From: Parafrankia discariae
GTDB taxonomy: Bacteria > Actinomycetota > Actinomycetes > Frankiales > Frankiaceae
DNA: 64,000 nucleotides
NCBI RefSeq assembly: GCF_000373365.1
Contig: NZ_KB891208.1
Span: forward strand, 310,001-374,000
Direction of reading: 5' to 3'
The notes below the pieces were generated by a model. That model worked only from the letters and a program-made list of their open reading frames with translations. It was not told the origin of the DNA and did no database searches. Of the stretch, positions 26,332-35,511 are shown piece after piece. Each line of letters starts with the position of its first letter. Positions within the stretch are counted from its first letter, which is position 1. The position numbers and the translations under genes are program-made.

Positions 26332-27662
26332 GGGGCGGGGAACCGGTCGATGGCACCGGTGATCACGCCGACCGCGCGGCTCACGTCGGCCTCGGTCAGG
26401 TCGGCGCGGGCCGCGACCCGCAGCCGGCTCGTCCCGGCGGGGACCGTCGGGGGCCGGAAGCAGCCGACGGCGACCCCGGCGTCGCGGCAGGCCGCGGCGA
26501 CCGCGACGGCCCGCTCGGGATCGCCGAGCACCACCGACACCACCGCGCCGGCCGGCTCGGGGGCCCCGGTCGCGGTGGCGATCTCCCGCGCGCGCCGCTG
26601 GACCCGCTCCGGGAGGTCCGGGTGGCGGGTGAGCAGCCGCAGCGCCGCCAGCGCGGAGCCCGCGCACGCCGGGGCCAGCCCGGTGTCGAAGATGAACGTC
26701 CGGGCGGTGTCGATCAGATGGTCGCGCAACGCGGCCGGCCCGAGGACGGCGCCGCCCTGGCTGCCCAGCGACTTGGAGAGGGTCACGGTGGCGATCACGT
26801 CCGGCTCGCCGGCCAGCCCGGCGGCGGCGAGCGCTCCGCGCCCGCCCGGCCCCACGACGCCGAGCCCGTGCGCCTCGTCGACTAGCAGGACGGCGCCGTG
26901 CCGCCGGGCCACCGCGTGCAGGGCGGCCAGCGGGGCCAGGTCGCCGTCCGCGGAGAAGATCGAGTCGGTGAGGACGAACGCGCGCCGCCAGGTGCGGGTG
27001 GCCAGCGCCTCGTCGACCGCGTCGACGTCCGCATGCGGGGTGACCAGGACGTCCGCGCGGGACAGCCGGCAGGCGTCGACCAGCGAGGCGTGGTTGCGCT
27101 CGTCGGAGAGGATCAGGTCACCCGGCCCGGTGAGGACGGTCAGCATGGCGAGGTTGGCGGCGTAGCCCGAGGAGAAGACGAGCGCGCAGCCGAAACCGAG
27201 GTGCTCGGCGAGCACGGTCTCGAGCTCCCCGTGCAGCGTGGTGGTGCCGCTGACCAGCCGGCTGCCGGTGGACCCGGCGCCGAACGCGCGCAGCGCGGCG
27301 ACGCCGCCCTCGACCACCTCCGGATGACGGGCCAGCCCGAGGTAGTCGTTACCGGCGAGGTCGAGCAGGAGGTCACCGTCAGTCCACGGCTGTAGCGAGC
27401 CGTGTGCCGCGGGCAGCGCCGGCGCGCCCGCGGGCCCGCGCTCGGCGCGGGGCGCCCGGGGGCGCAGCACGCGGTGCAGCCCGGCCTCGGCCCGCAGCCG
27501 GGCCGCCTCGCCCAGCCAGCCGAGCGGGTCCGCGGGGCTGTCCGCGGGGCCGGGCAGGGTACCGGCGGGGCTGGCCGGGACGCCGTCCGTCGCGTCGGCC
27601 GAGGTCGGGGATGGGGTGGTGATGGTGCTGTCGGGCGTCACGTCGGCGAGCGTACGGCGCAT
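26328..27662 (-). CDS. bioF: 8-amino-7-oxononanoate synthase BioF
   Basis: An alpha-oxoamine synthase, 444 residues from the ATG used here, that condenses pimeloyl thioester with alanine in biotin synthesis. It has NDYLGLARHPEV, GSTGSRLVSGTTTLHGELE, SSGYAANLA, the PLP-lysine in VTLSKSLGSQGGAV and ILSDERNHASLVDACRLS. The first 70 residues before GWLGEAARLRAEAG are Pro/Ser/Thr-rich and unlike the family, so a later start is possible (GTG at 27639-27641). It is divergent from pdtaS over about 50 bp. No bioA or bioC/H was seen in the window. Confidence 0.9.
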   Translation of the reverse strand: MRRTLADVTPDSTITTPSPTSADATDGVPASPAGTLPGPADSPADPLGWLGEAARLRAEAGLHRVLRPRAPRAERGPAGAPALPAAHGSLQPWTDGDLLLDLAGNDYLGLARHPEVVEGGVAALRAFGAGSTGSRLVSGTTTLHGELETVLAEHLGFGCALVFSSGYAANLAMLTVLTGPGDLILSDERNHASLVDACRLSRADVLVTPHADVDAVDEALATRTWRRAFVLTDSIFSADGDLAPLAALHAVARRHGAVLLVDEAHGLGVVGPGGRGALAAAGLAGEPDVIATVTLSKSLGSQGGAVLGPAALRDHLIDTARTFIFDTGLAPACAGSALAALRLLTRHPDLPERVQRRAREIATATGAPEPAGAVVSVVLGDPERAVAVAAACRDAGVAVGCFRPPTVPAGTSRLRVAARADLTEADVSRAVGVITGAIDRFPAP

Positions 27663-27714
27663 TCCGGCCCGGCCGCCCGGCACGCCCGGCAGGGCGTCTG
27701 GCAGTCTGCGTCCC

Positions 27715-29184
27715 GTGGGAACCCTCGCCGACGCCCTGCGAGCGAGCACGGATCTCAGCGGCGACGACATCGATCATCTCCATGCGCTCGTCGCGGACTG
27801 GGCCCTGCTCGCGGATCTGTCCTTCGCGGACCTGCTGCTGCTTGTTCCGGTGCGGTCCGGCTCGGTGCGGGCGGGGCACGCCGGTGGGATGGAGTTCCAG
27901 GTCGTCGCGCAGGTGCGTCCGACGACCGGACCCACCGCGTACCACAACGACGAGGTCGGCAGCGTCGTGATCAACCGGTGGGTCGTGCAGAACGCCTGGC
28001 GCGAGCACCGGATCGCGCGGGAGGGCGAGCCCGAGTGGGACGGCGGGGTCCCGGTGCGCACGGAGGCGATCCCGGTGCGCCACGGTGACCGGGTGATCGC
28101 CGTCCTGGCCCGGGACACCAACCTCGCGACGACCCGGACGCCGAGCGCGCTGGAATCCGCCTACCTGCAGGGCGCGAACAACCTGGCGCTGATGATCGCC
28201 GAGGGCGCGTTCCCGTTCCGGGGCAGCTCCGCCGAGCTGCCCGAGGCGCCGCGGGTCGGTGACGGCATGATGCGCCTCGACGGCGCCGGCAAGGTGATCT
28301 TCGCCAGCCCGAACGCGCTGTCGGCGTACCGCCGGCTCGGCCACACCGGCAACGTCACCGGTGAGGATCTGCGTACCGTGCACCGCGCGCTCAACCTGCC
28401 GGCCACGACCCCGGCGGTCTGGCACGCGATCAGCCGGCGTCGGCCGGTCGAGGTCGAGATCGAGGTGGGCAGCACGGTCGTGCTGCTGCGGGCCATCCCG
28501 CTGTACCCCGGAGCGATCCGTGAGGTGCTGGTCCTCGTCCGGGACGTCTCGGAGCTGCGGCGCCGGGAGGCCCAGCTGCTGAGCAAGGACGCGACGATCC
28601 GGGAGATCCACCACCGGGTCAAGAACAACCTGCAGACCGTGGCGGCGCTGCTGCGGCTGCAGATGCGCCGGACCAAGGCGGACGAGGCCCGGGACGCGCT
28701 GCGTGAGTCGGTGCGTCGGGTCACCTCGATCGCCGTCGTGCACGAGACGCTCTCCCAGACCCTGGGGGAGTCCGTCCCGTTCGACGAGATCGCCGACCAG
28801 ATCACCTCGGTGACCGTCGACCTGGCGTCCACCGGGACGCGCGCGACGACCAGGCGGGTCGGGTCGTTCGGCCAGCTTTCGGGGGAACTCGCCACGCCGC
28901 TGGCCCTTGTCATCTCAGAGCTTCTGCAGAATGCTGTCGAACATGCGTTCGACGGATCGTCGGGAGCGATCGAGCTCCGCGTGCAGCGCGCCGAGGACCG
29001 CCTCGACGTGGTGGTCGCCGACGACGGTGCCGGCCTGCCGGACGACTTCCAGCTCGAGCACTCACCCCGGCTCGGGCTGCAGATCGTCCGCCAGCTGGTG
29101 CTCGGCGAGATGCGGGGGACCATCCGGTTGCAGGCCGGTCCGGCACGAGGGACCGAGGCGCTCCTGTCGATCCCACTTTCCTGA
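27715..29184 (+). CDS. pdtaS: PdtaS-type sensor histidine kinase
   Basis: This cytosolic 489-residue kinase has a GAF domain (about 1-160, starting LADALRASTDLSGDD), a PAS domain (about 175-285, GDGMMRLDGAGKVIFASPNALSAYRRLGHTG), an HWE/HisKA_2 dimer helix with the phosphorylated His in ATIREIHHRVKNNLQTVAAL, and a HATPase_c domain (LVISELLQNAVEHAF, VVADDGAGLPDDF, LGLQIV). It matches mycobacterial PdtaS closely; its partner PdtaR (an ANTAR antiterminator) is not in the window. The GTG start aligns with the known N-terminus of PdtaS. Confidence 0.93.
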   Translation: MGTLADALRASTDLSGDDIDHLHALVADWALLADLSFADLLLLVPVRSGSVRAGHAGGMEFQVVAQVRPTTGPTAYHNDEVGSVVINRWVVQNAWREHRIAREGEPEWDGGVPVRTEAIPVRHGDRVIAVLARDTNLATTRTPSALESAYLQGANNLALMIAEGAFPFRGSSAELPEAPRVGDGMMRLDGAGKVIFASPNALSAYRRLGHTGNVTGEDLRTVHRALNLPATTPAVWHAISRRRPVEVEIEVGSTVVLLRAIPLYPGAIREVLVLVRDVSELRRREAQLLSKDATIREIHHRVKNNLQTVAALLRLQMRRTKADEARDALRESVRRVTSIAVVHETLSQTLGESVPFDEIADQITSVTVDLASTGTRATTRRVGSFGQLSGELATPLALVISELLQNAVEHAFDGSSGAIELRVQRAEDRLDVVVADDGAGLPDDFQLEHSPRLGLQIVRQLVLGEMRGTIRLQAGPARGTEALLSIPLS

Positions 29185-29640
29185 AGTTGGGTGTTTGGGC
29201 CTCGCCGGCGCGGGTATGCAGGCCTATGTGTCCTCCGTCCACGACCCGCGCAGGGCGGTCGTGTCGTCGCCGCCGGGCGGTCGTGGCCCGTCGGGCGCCG
29301 CCGGTGGTACCGGCGAGGAGGCTGAGTACCCCGAAGGGGATGGCGTCCCAAAAGATTTTTCGGCCGCTCCGTCCGGGTCCGCGCAGGGGTGTGCGCCGAA
29401 CCAGCGGACAGAGCGGCCGATGGTGATGCGTATCGTGAAAGCCGCCTCGGGCAAGGGTCGATCAACCCGCGAGCGGATGAGAACGGACCACTGCGTGGCT
29501 CCGCAATGGAGGTCCGGTCCGTCCGTGCGCGGACAGGCGGTTCACGATCATTGTTCGGTTGTGTGCGGCCTACCTGAGGTAGGCCTGATCGGTCCTGATG
29601 TCGACCGGCACGATCGCGCCCAGTACGGGGCGCCCCGGGC
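29185..29640. other. gap between pdtaS and whiB1 (convergent)
   Basis: No gene could be supported in 456 bp. Near its right end GCCTACCT-G-AGGTAGGC (29569-29585) is an almost perfect 17-bp palindrome, which may act as a hairpin for either transcript or as a binding site. The middle (29340-29360) has an A/T-rich patch, AAAAGATTTTT, unusual in this genome. Confidence 0.45.
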
Positions 29641-29889
29641 TCAGGCGGTCCGGACTCTCAGTCGCACCTGGCGCTTGAGCGTCCGACGTTCATCCTCACT
29701 CAACCCGCCCCAGACCCCGGAGTCCTGCCCGGTGTCCAGCGCCCAGTTGAGGCAGTCACTGGTGACTGCGCACCGCCTGCAGACGGCCTTCGCCTCTTCG
29801 ACCTGGCGTTCTGCCGGACCGGTCGTACCGATCGGGAAGAAGAGCTCGGGGTCCTCTTCACGGCAGAGCGCTCTGTGGCGCCAGTCCAT
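29641..29889 (-). CDS. whiB1: WhiB1-type iron-sulfur transcription factor
   Basis: An 82-residue Wbl protein. The four [4Fe-4S] ligands are Cys9, Cys37, Cys40 and Cys46, followed by the beta-turn GVWGGLSEDERR and a basic C-terminus (LKRQVRLRVRTA) that contacts DNA. The sequence (MDWRHRALCREEDPELFFP) is closest to WhiB1/WblE, a NO-sensitive essential regulator that binds the housekeeping sigma factor. The ATG has GAGGGAG 10 nt upstream. Position beside pdtaS is as in mycobacteria. Confidence 0.95.
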   Translation of the reverse strand: MDWRHRALCREEDPELFFPIGTTGPAERQVEEAKAVCRRCAVTSDCLNWALDTGQDSGVWGGLSEDERRTLKRQVRLRVRTA

Positions 29890-30662
29890 GCGTACTACTC
29901 CCTCTCTCGTCTCGGGTCACACTGCACATCAGACGCTCGGTGAGCCGCCATGGTTGCGCCGCGTCCCAGAAGAAAATTCCAGAGTCTGATCGGGCCGCGG
30001 CGACCGGGGCTTGTGCGAGTGCATGTGTGCGGACCCAGCTGCACGTGCATCCACCTCGGACATTCGCCACCCTCCCACCGGAACGGGCAGGGGCGCAAGA
30101 ACCTGCTTGGTCCATCACGCCCGGTCTGGCCGCTACCTGTCCGACGGGGACACAAGCAGACCACGGATCACCCTGCCCCACGTTGACCAGTGGTCATCAC
30201 GAGTGGATCCCGTGGCTTGTAGTACTTCGAGGCCCTTCGGATCATGTCGAATCGTTGTGGCGTAACGAAGGGTCGGCTCACCCCGCAGGGTCAAACGATG
30301 TTGGCCTGTCGGGTGATGCCGGCTAGTCATCTCGTGCTAGGCTGCCCTCTTGGTGTCGATTCGGCCGTCGCCGTGTGGAGTGGCGCGGCCGGTCGGCGTA
30401 GCACCAATGCCAGCACGACACTGGTGCCAGCACGACAGGCACCGATGCCGACACAGCACTGATGACCATCCAGACTGAAGATCACCCGAATCAGATGGCC
30501 GCGTAGGCCGAGGACCGCTCAGGCAGCCATCCGGACTGCCTGGCATACGACCGGCACGTAACTGACCGCAGGTAACCGACGGCAGGTTGAGTCGCGGAAC
30601 ACCCGACCGATCCACTCTCCACGCGGCGTGACCGCCTGGAACGGACCGCGCAGGATGGGGCG
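29890..30662. other. long intergenic region upstream of whiB1
   Basis: This 773-bp region is upstream of whiB1 (minus) and of the second GDPD gene (plus). It should hold the whiB1 promoter and any long leader. I see a 13-bp direct repeat TGCCAGCACGACA at 30408-30420 and 30425-30437, and no convincing reading frame. A small RNA cannot be excluded. Confidence 0.45.
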
Positions 30663-31466
30663 ATGGAGGTTCTGGGCCATCGTGGAAGCCGGACACCCGG
30701 TCCGGAGAACACACTCGAGGCCGTGGACGCCGCGCTACGGGCGGGCGCGGACGGGGTTGAACTCGACGTGCGCCGCAGCGCCGACGGCGACCTGGTGTGC
30801 GTGCATGACGCGCGGCTGCCCCGGCTGGGCGGTCGGGCTGTCATCCGCCGCTCGACCAGTGAGCTCGCCAGCCGTGGCATCCCGCTGCTGACCGAGATGC
30901 TCGACGTCTGGGACGGCCGTGGCCGCCTCATCCTGGAGATCAAGAACCAGCCGGGCCAGCCGGATTTCGACGCTCCACGCGAGCGCACGGCCCACGCGCT
31001 CATCGAGCTGCTGCGGGCTCGGCTTGACGGGCCTGGCGGGCTCGCCGGGTCCGGCCGGCCGGCCGGACCTGACGGTGCGCCGGGCACGTCAAGCTCCGCG
31101 GGGAGCCCGGCGCCGGCGAACCGGTCCGTGCCGGGAATCACGGTCTCGTCGTTCGACTGGTTCGCGATCGAGGCGATCCGCGACGCCGGGCTCGGCGTCG
31201 CGACCGCGTTCCTCACGATGCCGCGGATGTCGGTGAGCGGCGGGGTCGCCTACGCCCGCTCGGCGGGCCACACGGAGCTACACGCGCACGTGTCGGCCGT
31301 GCTGGGCGTGGCCGACGCGGTGCCGCGCGCGCGGCGGGCCGGGGTCCGCCTCGTCACCTGGACGGTCACTGACCCGGCGACGGCGATCGAGCTTCGCGAC
31401 GCGGGTGTCGACGGCGTGATCTGTGACGACCCCGTGGGCGTCGGTCAGGCGCTGCGGCGCCCCTGA
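30663..31466 (+). CDS. glycerophosphodiester phosphodiesterase (second GDPD gene)
   Basis: This 267-residue GDPD-type TIM barrel has HRGSRTPGPENT (catalytic His near residue 6), ELDVRRSADGDLVCVHD, LILEIKNQ, TVSSFDWFAIEAI and VTWTVTDP. It matches the glpQ-like family better than the GDPD gene at 12944, whose metal motifs are more diverged. A Gly/Pro/Ser-rich insertion (about 122-155) interrupts the barrel. No signal peptide is seen, so it acts on cytosolic glycerophosphodiesters. The start is ATG. Confidence 0.92.
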   Translation: MEVLGHRGSRTPGPENTLEAVDAALRAGADGVELDVRRSADGDLVCVHDARLPRLGGRAVIRRSTSELASRGIPLLTEMLDVWDGRGRLILEIKNQPGQPDFDAPRERTAHALIELLRARLDGPGGLAGSGRPAGPDGAPGTSSSAGSPAPANRSVPGITVSSFDWFAIEAIRDAGLGVATAFLTMPRMSVSGGVAYARSAGHTELHAHVSAVLGVADAVPRARRAGVRLVTWTVTDPATAIELRDAGVDGVICDDPVGVGQALRRP

Positions 31467-31519
31467 GTGGCCCCGGGGCGACCGCGCCGGGCTCCCGGCG
31501 GTGCTCGACGTGCCGGGTG

Positions 31520-32599
31520 CTAGGCGATGACGCGCAGGGCCCGCGGGTGGTCGGTGAGCTCCACCAGTTCGAAGCTTCCCAGGACCTCGCCGTCCATCTG
31601 CACCGCGACCGGCCGATCGGCCCGCAGGGTCACCGCCGCCGCGTCATGCAACGTGACGACGTTGCGGCCCCGGGGGGCCGAGTCGTCGCCCAGCATCTGG
31701 AGTCCCGTCCGCAACACGCTCGACAGCCGGGTGTGGCGCAGCCCCACCAGGTCCAGGCCGATGTCGAAGGAGGCCTCCGGGCAGGCGGCGACCGGCCGGT
31801 TGTTGAGGTAGGTCCAGGGCCGCGTGTTGCAGACGATGGCGAGTGACACCTCGACGGGCTCCCGGCCCCGCCGCGCGGCCTCGGCGCCGTCGGGCGCCGA
31901 GGCGTCGGCAGCGGCACCATCGGTCACGGGGCTGTCGGCCTCGGCGCCGTCGGCAGCGGCCGGGTCGCCGTCGGCCGCCGAGCGCCCGGCGGCGCCCCCG
32001 TCCAGGACGCCGCCTGCCGCGGTGATGCTGATCGCCGGGCCGGAGCGGCCGACCCGGCGGACGAGTTCGGTGGTCGCGCAGCGCAGGAACAGCCCGGCGG
32101 TGCTGCGGCGGCCCTTCTCACGGCGGCGCTCGACCGCGGCGACCACGTCGGCGTCGAGACCCATGCCGAGGCAGAACGTGAAGTAGCGGGTCTGGTCGCC
32201 GTACCGGGCCCGGCCCACGCTCACCTGACGGGAGCGGCCCTCGCGCAGCGCGGCGAGCAGCTCCCCGGTGGCCTCCACCGGGGACGCCGAATACCCGAGC
32301 GCCCGGGCGAAGACGTTGGTGCTCCCGCCCGGGACGACGGCCAGCGCCGGGCCCTCGCCCGCGGGGCCGCTCCCGACCAGGCCGTTGACGATCTCGTTCA
32401 CGGTGCCGTCGCCACCGAGGACGATCACCACGTCGACGCCGAGTTCGCGGGCCCGGGCACCGAGCTCCACCCCGTGGCCGCGCCCCTTGGTGACCACCGT
32501 CTCCAGGGCCACGTCCGCGGCGAGAGCGGTGGCGAGCACGTCGCGGACCCGCTCGGTAGTAGTGGTCGCGACCGGATTGACGACCAGCAGCCCGCGCAT
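31520..32599 (-). CDS. diacylglycerol kinase family lipid kinase
   Basis: A 359-residue DAGK_cat protein with GLLVVNPVATTTTERV at the start, the ATP-site motif VIVLGGDGTVNEIVNGL and PGGSTNVFARALG. It should phosphorylate diacylglycerol or a related lipid. A low-complexity Ala/Asp-rich insertion (about residues 200-245, DGDPAAADGAEADSP) interrupts the C-terminal beta-domain. The ATG at 32597-32599 was chosen because the family starts MRxLLVVNP; the frame is open further upstream. It is convergent with the GDPD gene. Confidence 0.88.
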   Translation of the reverse strand: MRGLLVVNPVATTTTERVRDVLATALAADVALETVVTKGRGHGVELGARARELGVDVVIVLGGDGTVNEIVNGLVGSGPAGEGPALAVVPGGSTNVFARALGYSASPVEATGELLAALREGRSRQVSVGRARYGDQTRYFTFCLGMGLDADVVAAVERRREKGRRSTAGLFLRCATTELVRRVGRSGPAISITAAGGVLDGGAAGRSAADGDPAAADGAEADSPVTDGAAADASAPDGAEAARRGREPVEVSLAIVCNTRPWTYLNNRPVAACPEASFDIGLDLVGLRHTRLSSVLRTGLQMLGDDSAPRGRNVVTLHDAAAVTLRADRPVAVQMDGEVLGSFELVELTDHPRALRVIA

Positions 32600-32742
32600 G
32601 CCAATACGGTAGCCTGCGCAACCATTCCGGGCGTCGGCTGGGAAAACTCTCACACCGTCCGTGCGGATCCCGCGCCGCGCCGCAGGCGTTCCGGCGTGGT
32701 CCGCGCAGTGCCGCCATGGCGAACGGGACGTAATCTCGGCGG

Positions 32743-33183
32743 ATGGGTACCAACCGCGGCCCCGCGGGGGCCTCCGGCCCTGCTCCGGCTCCGGGCGGCC
32801 GGGTTCTGCCGCGTCCGCTGCTGACCGCGGGCGTGCTGCTCGGTGTGGAGACGGCGGTGCTCACCGGCCTGGGCGCGCTGCTGATGGTCCGGGGCTTCGG
32901 CGCCGACATCGAGGACGTCGGCCGGGCGGAGACCGGCGGTCTGCTCGCGCTGGTGGGTGCGGCCTGCCTGGGCCTGGTGACCTGGGGGGTTCTGCGCGGC
33001 CGGTCCGGTTTCCGGTCGCCGGCGCTGGTGACCCAGGTGCTGTGTCTCCCCGTCGCCTGGGGCCTGTTGCAGGGTGGTCTGTACGGCTACGGCGTGCCGC
33101 TGGTGGTGGTTCCGCTGGCGATCATCGTGGCCCTGGGCTTCGGCGGCGGGTACGCCGGGCCGGCCCGGGAGGGCGACGCGTGA
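32743..33183 (+). CDS. DUF6113-like membrane protein (146 aa)
   Basis: A small integral membrane protein with four hydrophobic segments (LLTAGVLLGVETAVLTGLGAL; GGLLALVGAACLGLVTWGV; ALVTQVLCLPVAWGLLQGGL; VPLVVVPLAIIVALGFGGG) after a short Pro/Gly-rich N-terminus. The layout fits DUF6113, a family of unknown function in actinobacteria. The start is ATG. It is divergent from the diacylglycerol kinase gene and convergent with sigF. Confidence 0.72.
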   Translation: MGTNRGPAGASGPAPAPGGRVLPRPLLTAGVLLGVETAVLTGLGALLMVRGFGADIEDVGRAETGGLLALVGAACLGLVTWGVLRGRSGFRSPALVTQVLCLPVAWGLLQGGLYGYGVPLVVVPLAIIVALGFGGGYAGPAREGDA

Positions 33184-33371
33184 CGGCGGTGCGCGGGGTC
33201 GGCCGGGTGGGGGTCTGAACCGACCCGGGCCCAGGGGTCGGTTCGCCGGCGGGCGGTGCCGTGCGTATCCGCGCCGAGCGCGGGCCGGACAGGCAGCCGA
33301 ACAGAGCAGGCGGCGAACAGGACGGGCGGTTCGGACGGCGGGTGCCGGCCCGGTTCAGCCGTCTTACGAGC

Positions 33372-34475
33372 TCAGCCGTCTTCCAGTAGCCCGCGGCGGA
33401 GCTGGGCCAGCGTGCGGGCCAGCAGCCGGGACACGTGCATCTGTGAGATGCCGAGCTCGTTCGCGATCTGCGACTGGGTCATGTTGCCGAAGAAGCGGAG
33501 CAGCAGGATGCGCTTCTCCCGCGGGGGAAGCTTCTCCAGCAGCGGCTTGAGGGACTCGCGGTACTCCACGCCCTCCAGCGACTCGTCCTGCACTCCGAGG
33601 GTGTCGGCGACGGCCGGAGCCTCGTCGTCCCCGGAGTCGGGCGCGTCCAGCGAGACGGCCGAGTAGGCGTTCGCCGACTCGAGGCCCTCCAGGACCTCTT
33701 CCTCGGTCATCTCCAGGTGTCGGGCGATCTCGCTGACCGTCGGCGAGCGGCCCAGCGACTGGGACAGCTCGGAGGTGGCCTTCGTCAGCGAGAGCTTGAG
33801 CTCCTGGAGCCGGCGGGGCACCCGGATCGCCCAGCCCTTGTCGCGGAAGTGCCGCTTGATCTCCCCGACGATCGTCGGGGTCGCATAGGTCGAGAACTCG
33901 ACCCCGCGCTCCGGGTCGAACCGGTCGACGGACTTGATCAGCCCGATGGTCGCGACCTGCACCAGATCGTCGAGCGGCTCGCCGCGGTTGCGGAACCGCC
34001 GGGCGAGGTACTCGACGAGCGGAAGGTGCATGCGGACCAGCTGGTCGCGCAGGGCGGCCCGCTCCGGGTCACCCTCGGGCAGCGACACCAGGCGGACGAA
34101 CAGCGCCCGGGCCCGGATCCGATCCGGCGAGCCGGCGCCATGCCCGGACGAGCCGGACCGGGAGCCCGGGCCCGCCGCGTCGACGGTCTCGTCCGGCTGG
34201 GCCTGCTCGCCCACGGTCGAGGCAGGCGCCGGGCCGCCGTACTCGGCGTCGGACGCGTGCTCGGCCAGCCCGTCGGCCGCCCGCGCCGCTCCGGTGACGC
34301 CGGCGACGTCCGTTCCGGCGATCTCGGTGCTGGCCAGATCTGTTCCCGTGAGGTCGCCGGCTCCGCGCTGGCTGAGCGCCGCGACCGGGTCACCCGCGTC
34401 CGCGGGGCCGAGGCCGCCCGCGCGGTTCGCGGGGACCGTACGTGGGGTGGTTGGTGTTCTGCCGGCTGAAGTCAC
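33372..34475 (-). CDS. sigF: RNA polymerase sigma factor of the SigB/SigF/SigG family
   Basis: This 367-residue stress/development sigma factor has region 2 (LVRMHLPLVEYLARRF, LDDLVQVATIGLIKSVDRFDP, STYATPTIVGEIKRHFRDK), region 3 (VPRRLQELKLSLTKATSEL) and region 4 (LPPREKRILLLRFFGNMTQSQIANELGISQMHVSRLL). The first 105 residues are a poorly conserved Ala/Gly/Thr-rich extension. The GTG start overlaps the rsbW TGA by 4 bp. The gene ends in a duplicated 11-bp stretch with a 17-bp period carrying the stop. No anti-anti-sigma gene is seen here. Confidence 0.93.
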   Translation of the reverse strand: MTSAGRTPTTPRTVPANRAGGLGPADAGDPVAALSQRGAGDLTGTDLASTEIAGTDVAGVTGAARAADGLAEHASDAEYGGPAPASTVGEQAQPDETVDAAGPGSRSGSSGHGAGSPDRIRARALFVRLVSLPEGDPERAALRDQLVRMHLPLVEYLARRFRNRGEPLDDLVQVATIGLIKSVDRFDPERGVEFSTYATPTIVGEIKRHFRDKGWAIRVPRRLQELKLSLTKATSELSQSLGRSPTVSEIARHLEMTEEEVLEGLESANAYSAVSLDAPDSGDDEAPAVADTLGVQDESLEGVEYRESLKPLLEKLPPREKRILLLRFFGNMTQSQIANELGISQMHVSRLLARTLAQLRRGLLEDG

Positions 34476-35008
34476 GACGTGCCTACCGTGTCGCCGAGGG
34501 CCGCTGTGGAGGCCGCGCCGGAGCCGCGAACGTGCCCGGCCGGGGGCTCGCCCAGGTCGGCCCGGACACCACGGCGCTTCTGGAGGGCGATGCTGACCCG
34601 GGAACCCGGACCGGTCGAGCTGGAGACGTCGCCCGCCAGCGCGGTCAGCACCGTCCAGGCGAACGTCTCGGTGGAGGGCGGCTCACCGTCGAGGCTCTCG
34701 ACGGTGACCAGGACCTTCATGACGCCGGGCTCGAGGGCGAACCTGCATTCCAGCGACGAGCCGGGAACGGCGGAGACGAGCAGCAGCGCGCACGCCTCGT
34801 CCACCGCGATCCGGAGGTCCTCGATGTCGTCGAGGGTGAAGTCCAGCCGGGCCGCGAGCGACGCGGTGGCCGTCCGCAGGACGGTCAGATAGGCGCTCGC
34901 GGCGGGCAGGGTGAGCTGGACGACATCGTGCGGGCCGCCGCCGTGGGTGGCCTCGCCCGAGGTGCCGCCGGAGTTCTCCGCGCCGCCGGTCGAAGGCGTC
35001 GGATTCAC
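34472..35008 (-). CDS. rsbW: anti-sigma factor of the RsbW/UsfX type
   Basis: This 178-residue HATPase_c-type protein has the N-box IEDLRIAVDEACALLLVSA and a C-terminal G-box remnant (AWTVLTALAGDVSSSTGPGSRVSIAL). It binds and holds SigF and may phosphorylate an anti-anti-sigma factor that is not in the window. The first 25 residues and the last 30 are Gly/Thr-rich tails. The GTG start has TAGGA 4 nt upstream. It overlaps sigF and forms an operon with it. Confidence 0.9.
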   Translation of the reverse strand: MNPTPSTGGAENSGGTSGEATHGGGPHDVVQLTLPAASAYLTVLRTATASLAARLDFTLDDIEDLRIAVDEACALLLVSAVPGSSLECRFALEPGVMKVLVTVESLDGEPPSTETFAWTVLTALAGDVSSSTGPGSRVSIALQKRRGVRADLGEPPAGHVRGSGAASTAALGDTVGTS

Positions 35009-35511
35009 GTTCCTACCCCCAAGAGCCCGGGTCGTGCGAGGAAGGTCCTCGTCGATGATGTCGGTCTTCGTGCGTTTGTGTCGGGTGTTTCCGTCACCGG
35101 GTGTTGCTCGTTCGTTGGTCTCGATCTGACTGGGTCGCGGTTGCCTGCGTCGCGAGGTGGGGTTTCCTGCGGCCCGTGGTGTTGTGTCCGTTTCCGGACG
35201 ACACTCCGGTGCCGGCGCCTACCCGAACCAGCGGGGTGTTACTCCGATGATGGCCCTGCCGAGGAGGTCCGACTCGCGTGGGGCCCCGTCGTTCACCACC
35301 GTACCCAGCCCGCCTGGGGTATCGCAGGTCGGGTGATCAGAACAGGGCGCCACGGGCCCGACTGGTCACGGATGGCCGATTTCTGCCCGGCCACCTGGGT
35401 GTTCTCGGTGCCGGGCGGGGCCGGGGCGGCGTCCGCCGGCGGTCGGGGAGCCGGGCCGGGGGTTAGATGACAGTGACCTTCAGGGCACGGTTTGAGCCGG
35501 GAAGGTGCACG
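35009..35511. other. intergenic region upstream of rsbW
   Basis: No gene was seen in 503 bp. It should carry the rsbW-sigF promoter. I searched for a SigF-type pair (GTTT and GGGTA at 14-17 bp) on the minus strand and found none. The stretch 35070-35110 is rich in GGGTGTTxC-type repeats on the plus strand. Confidence 0.45.
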
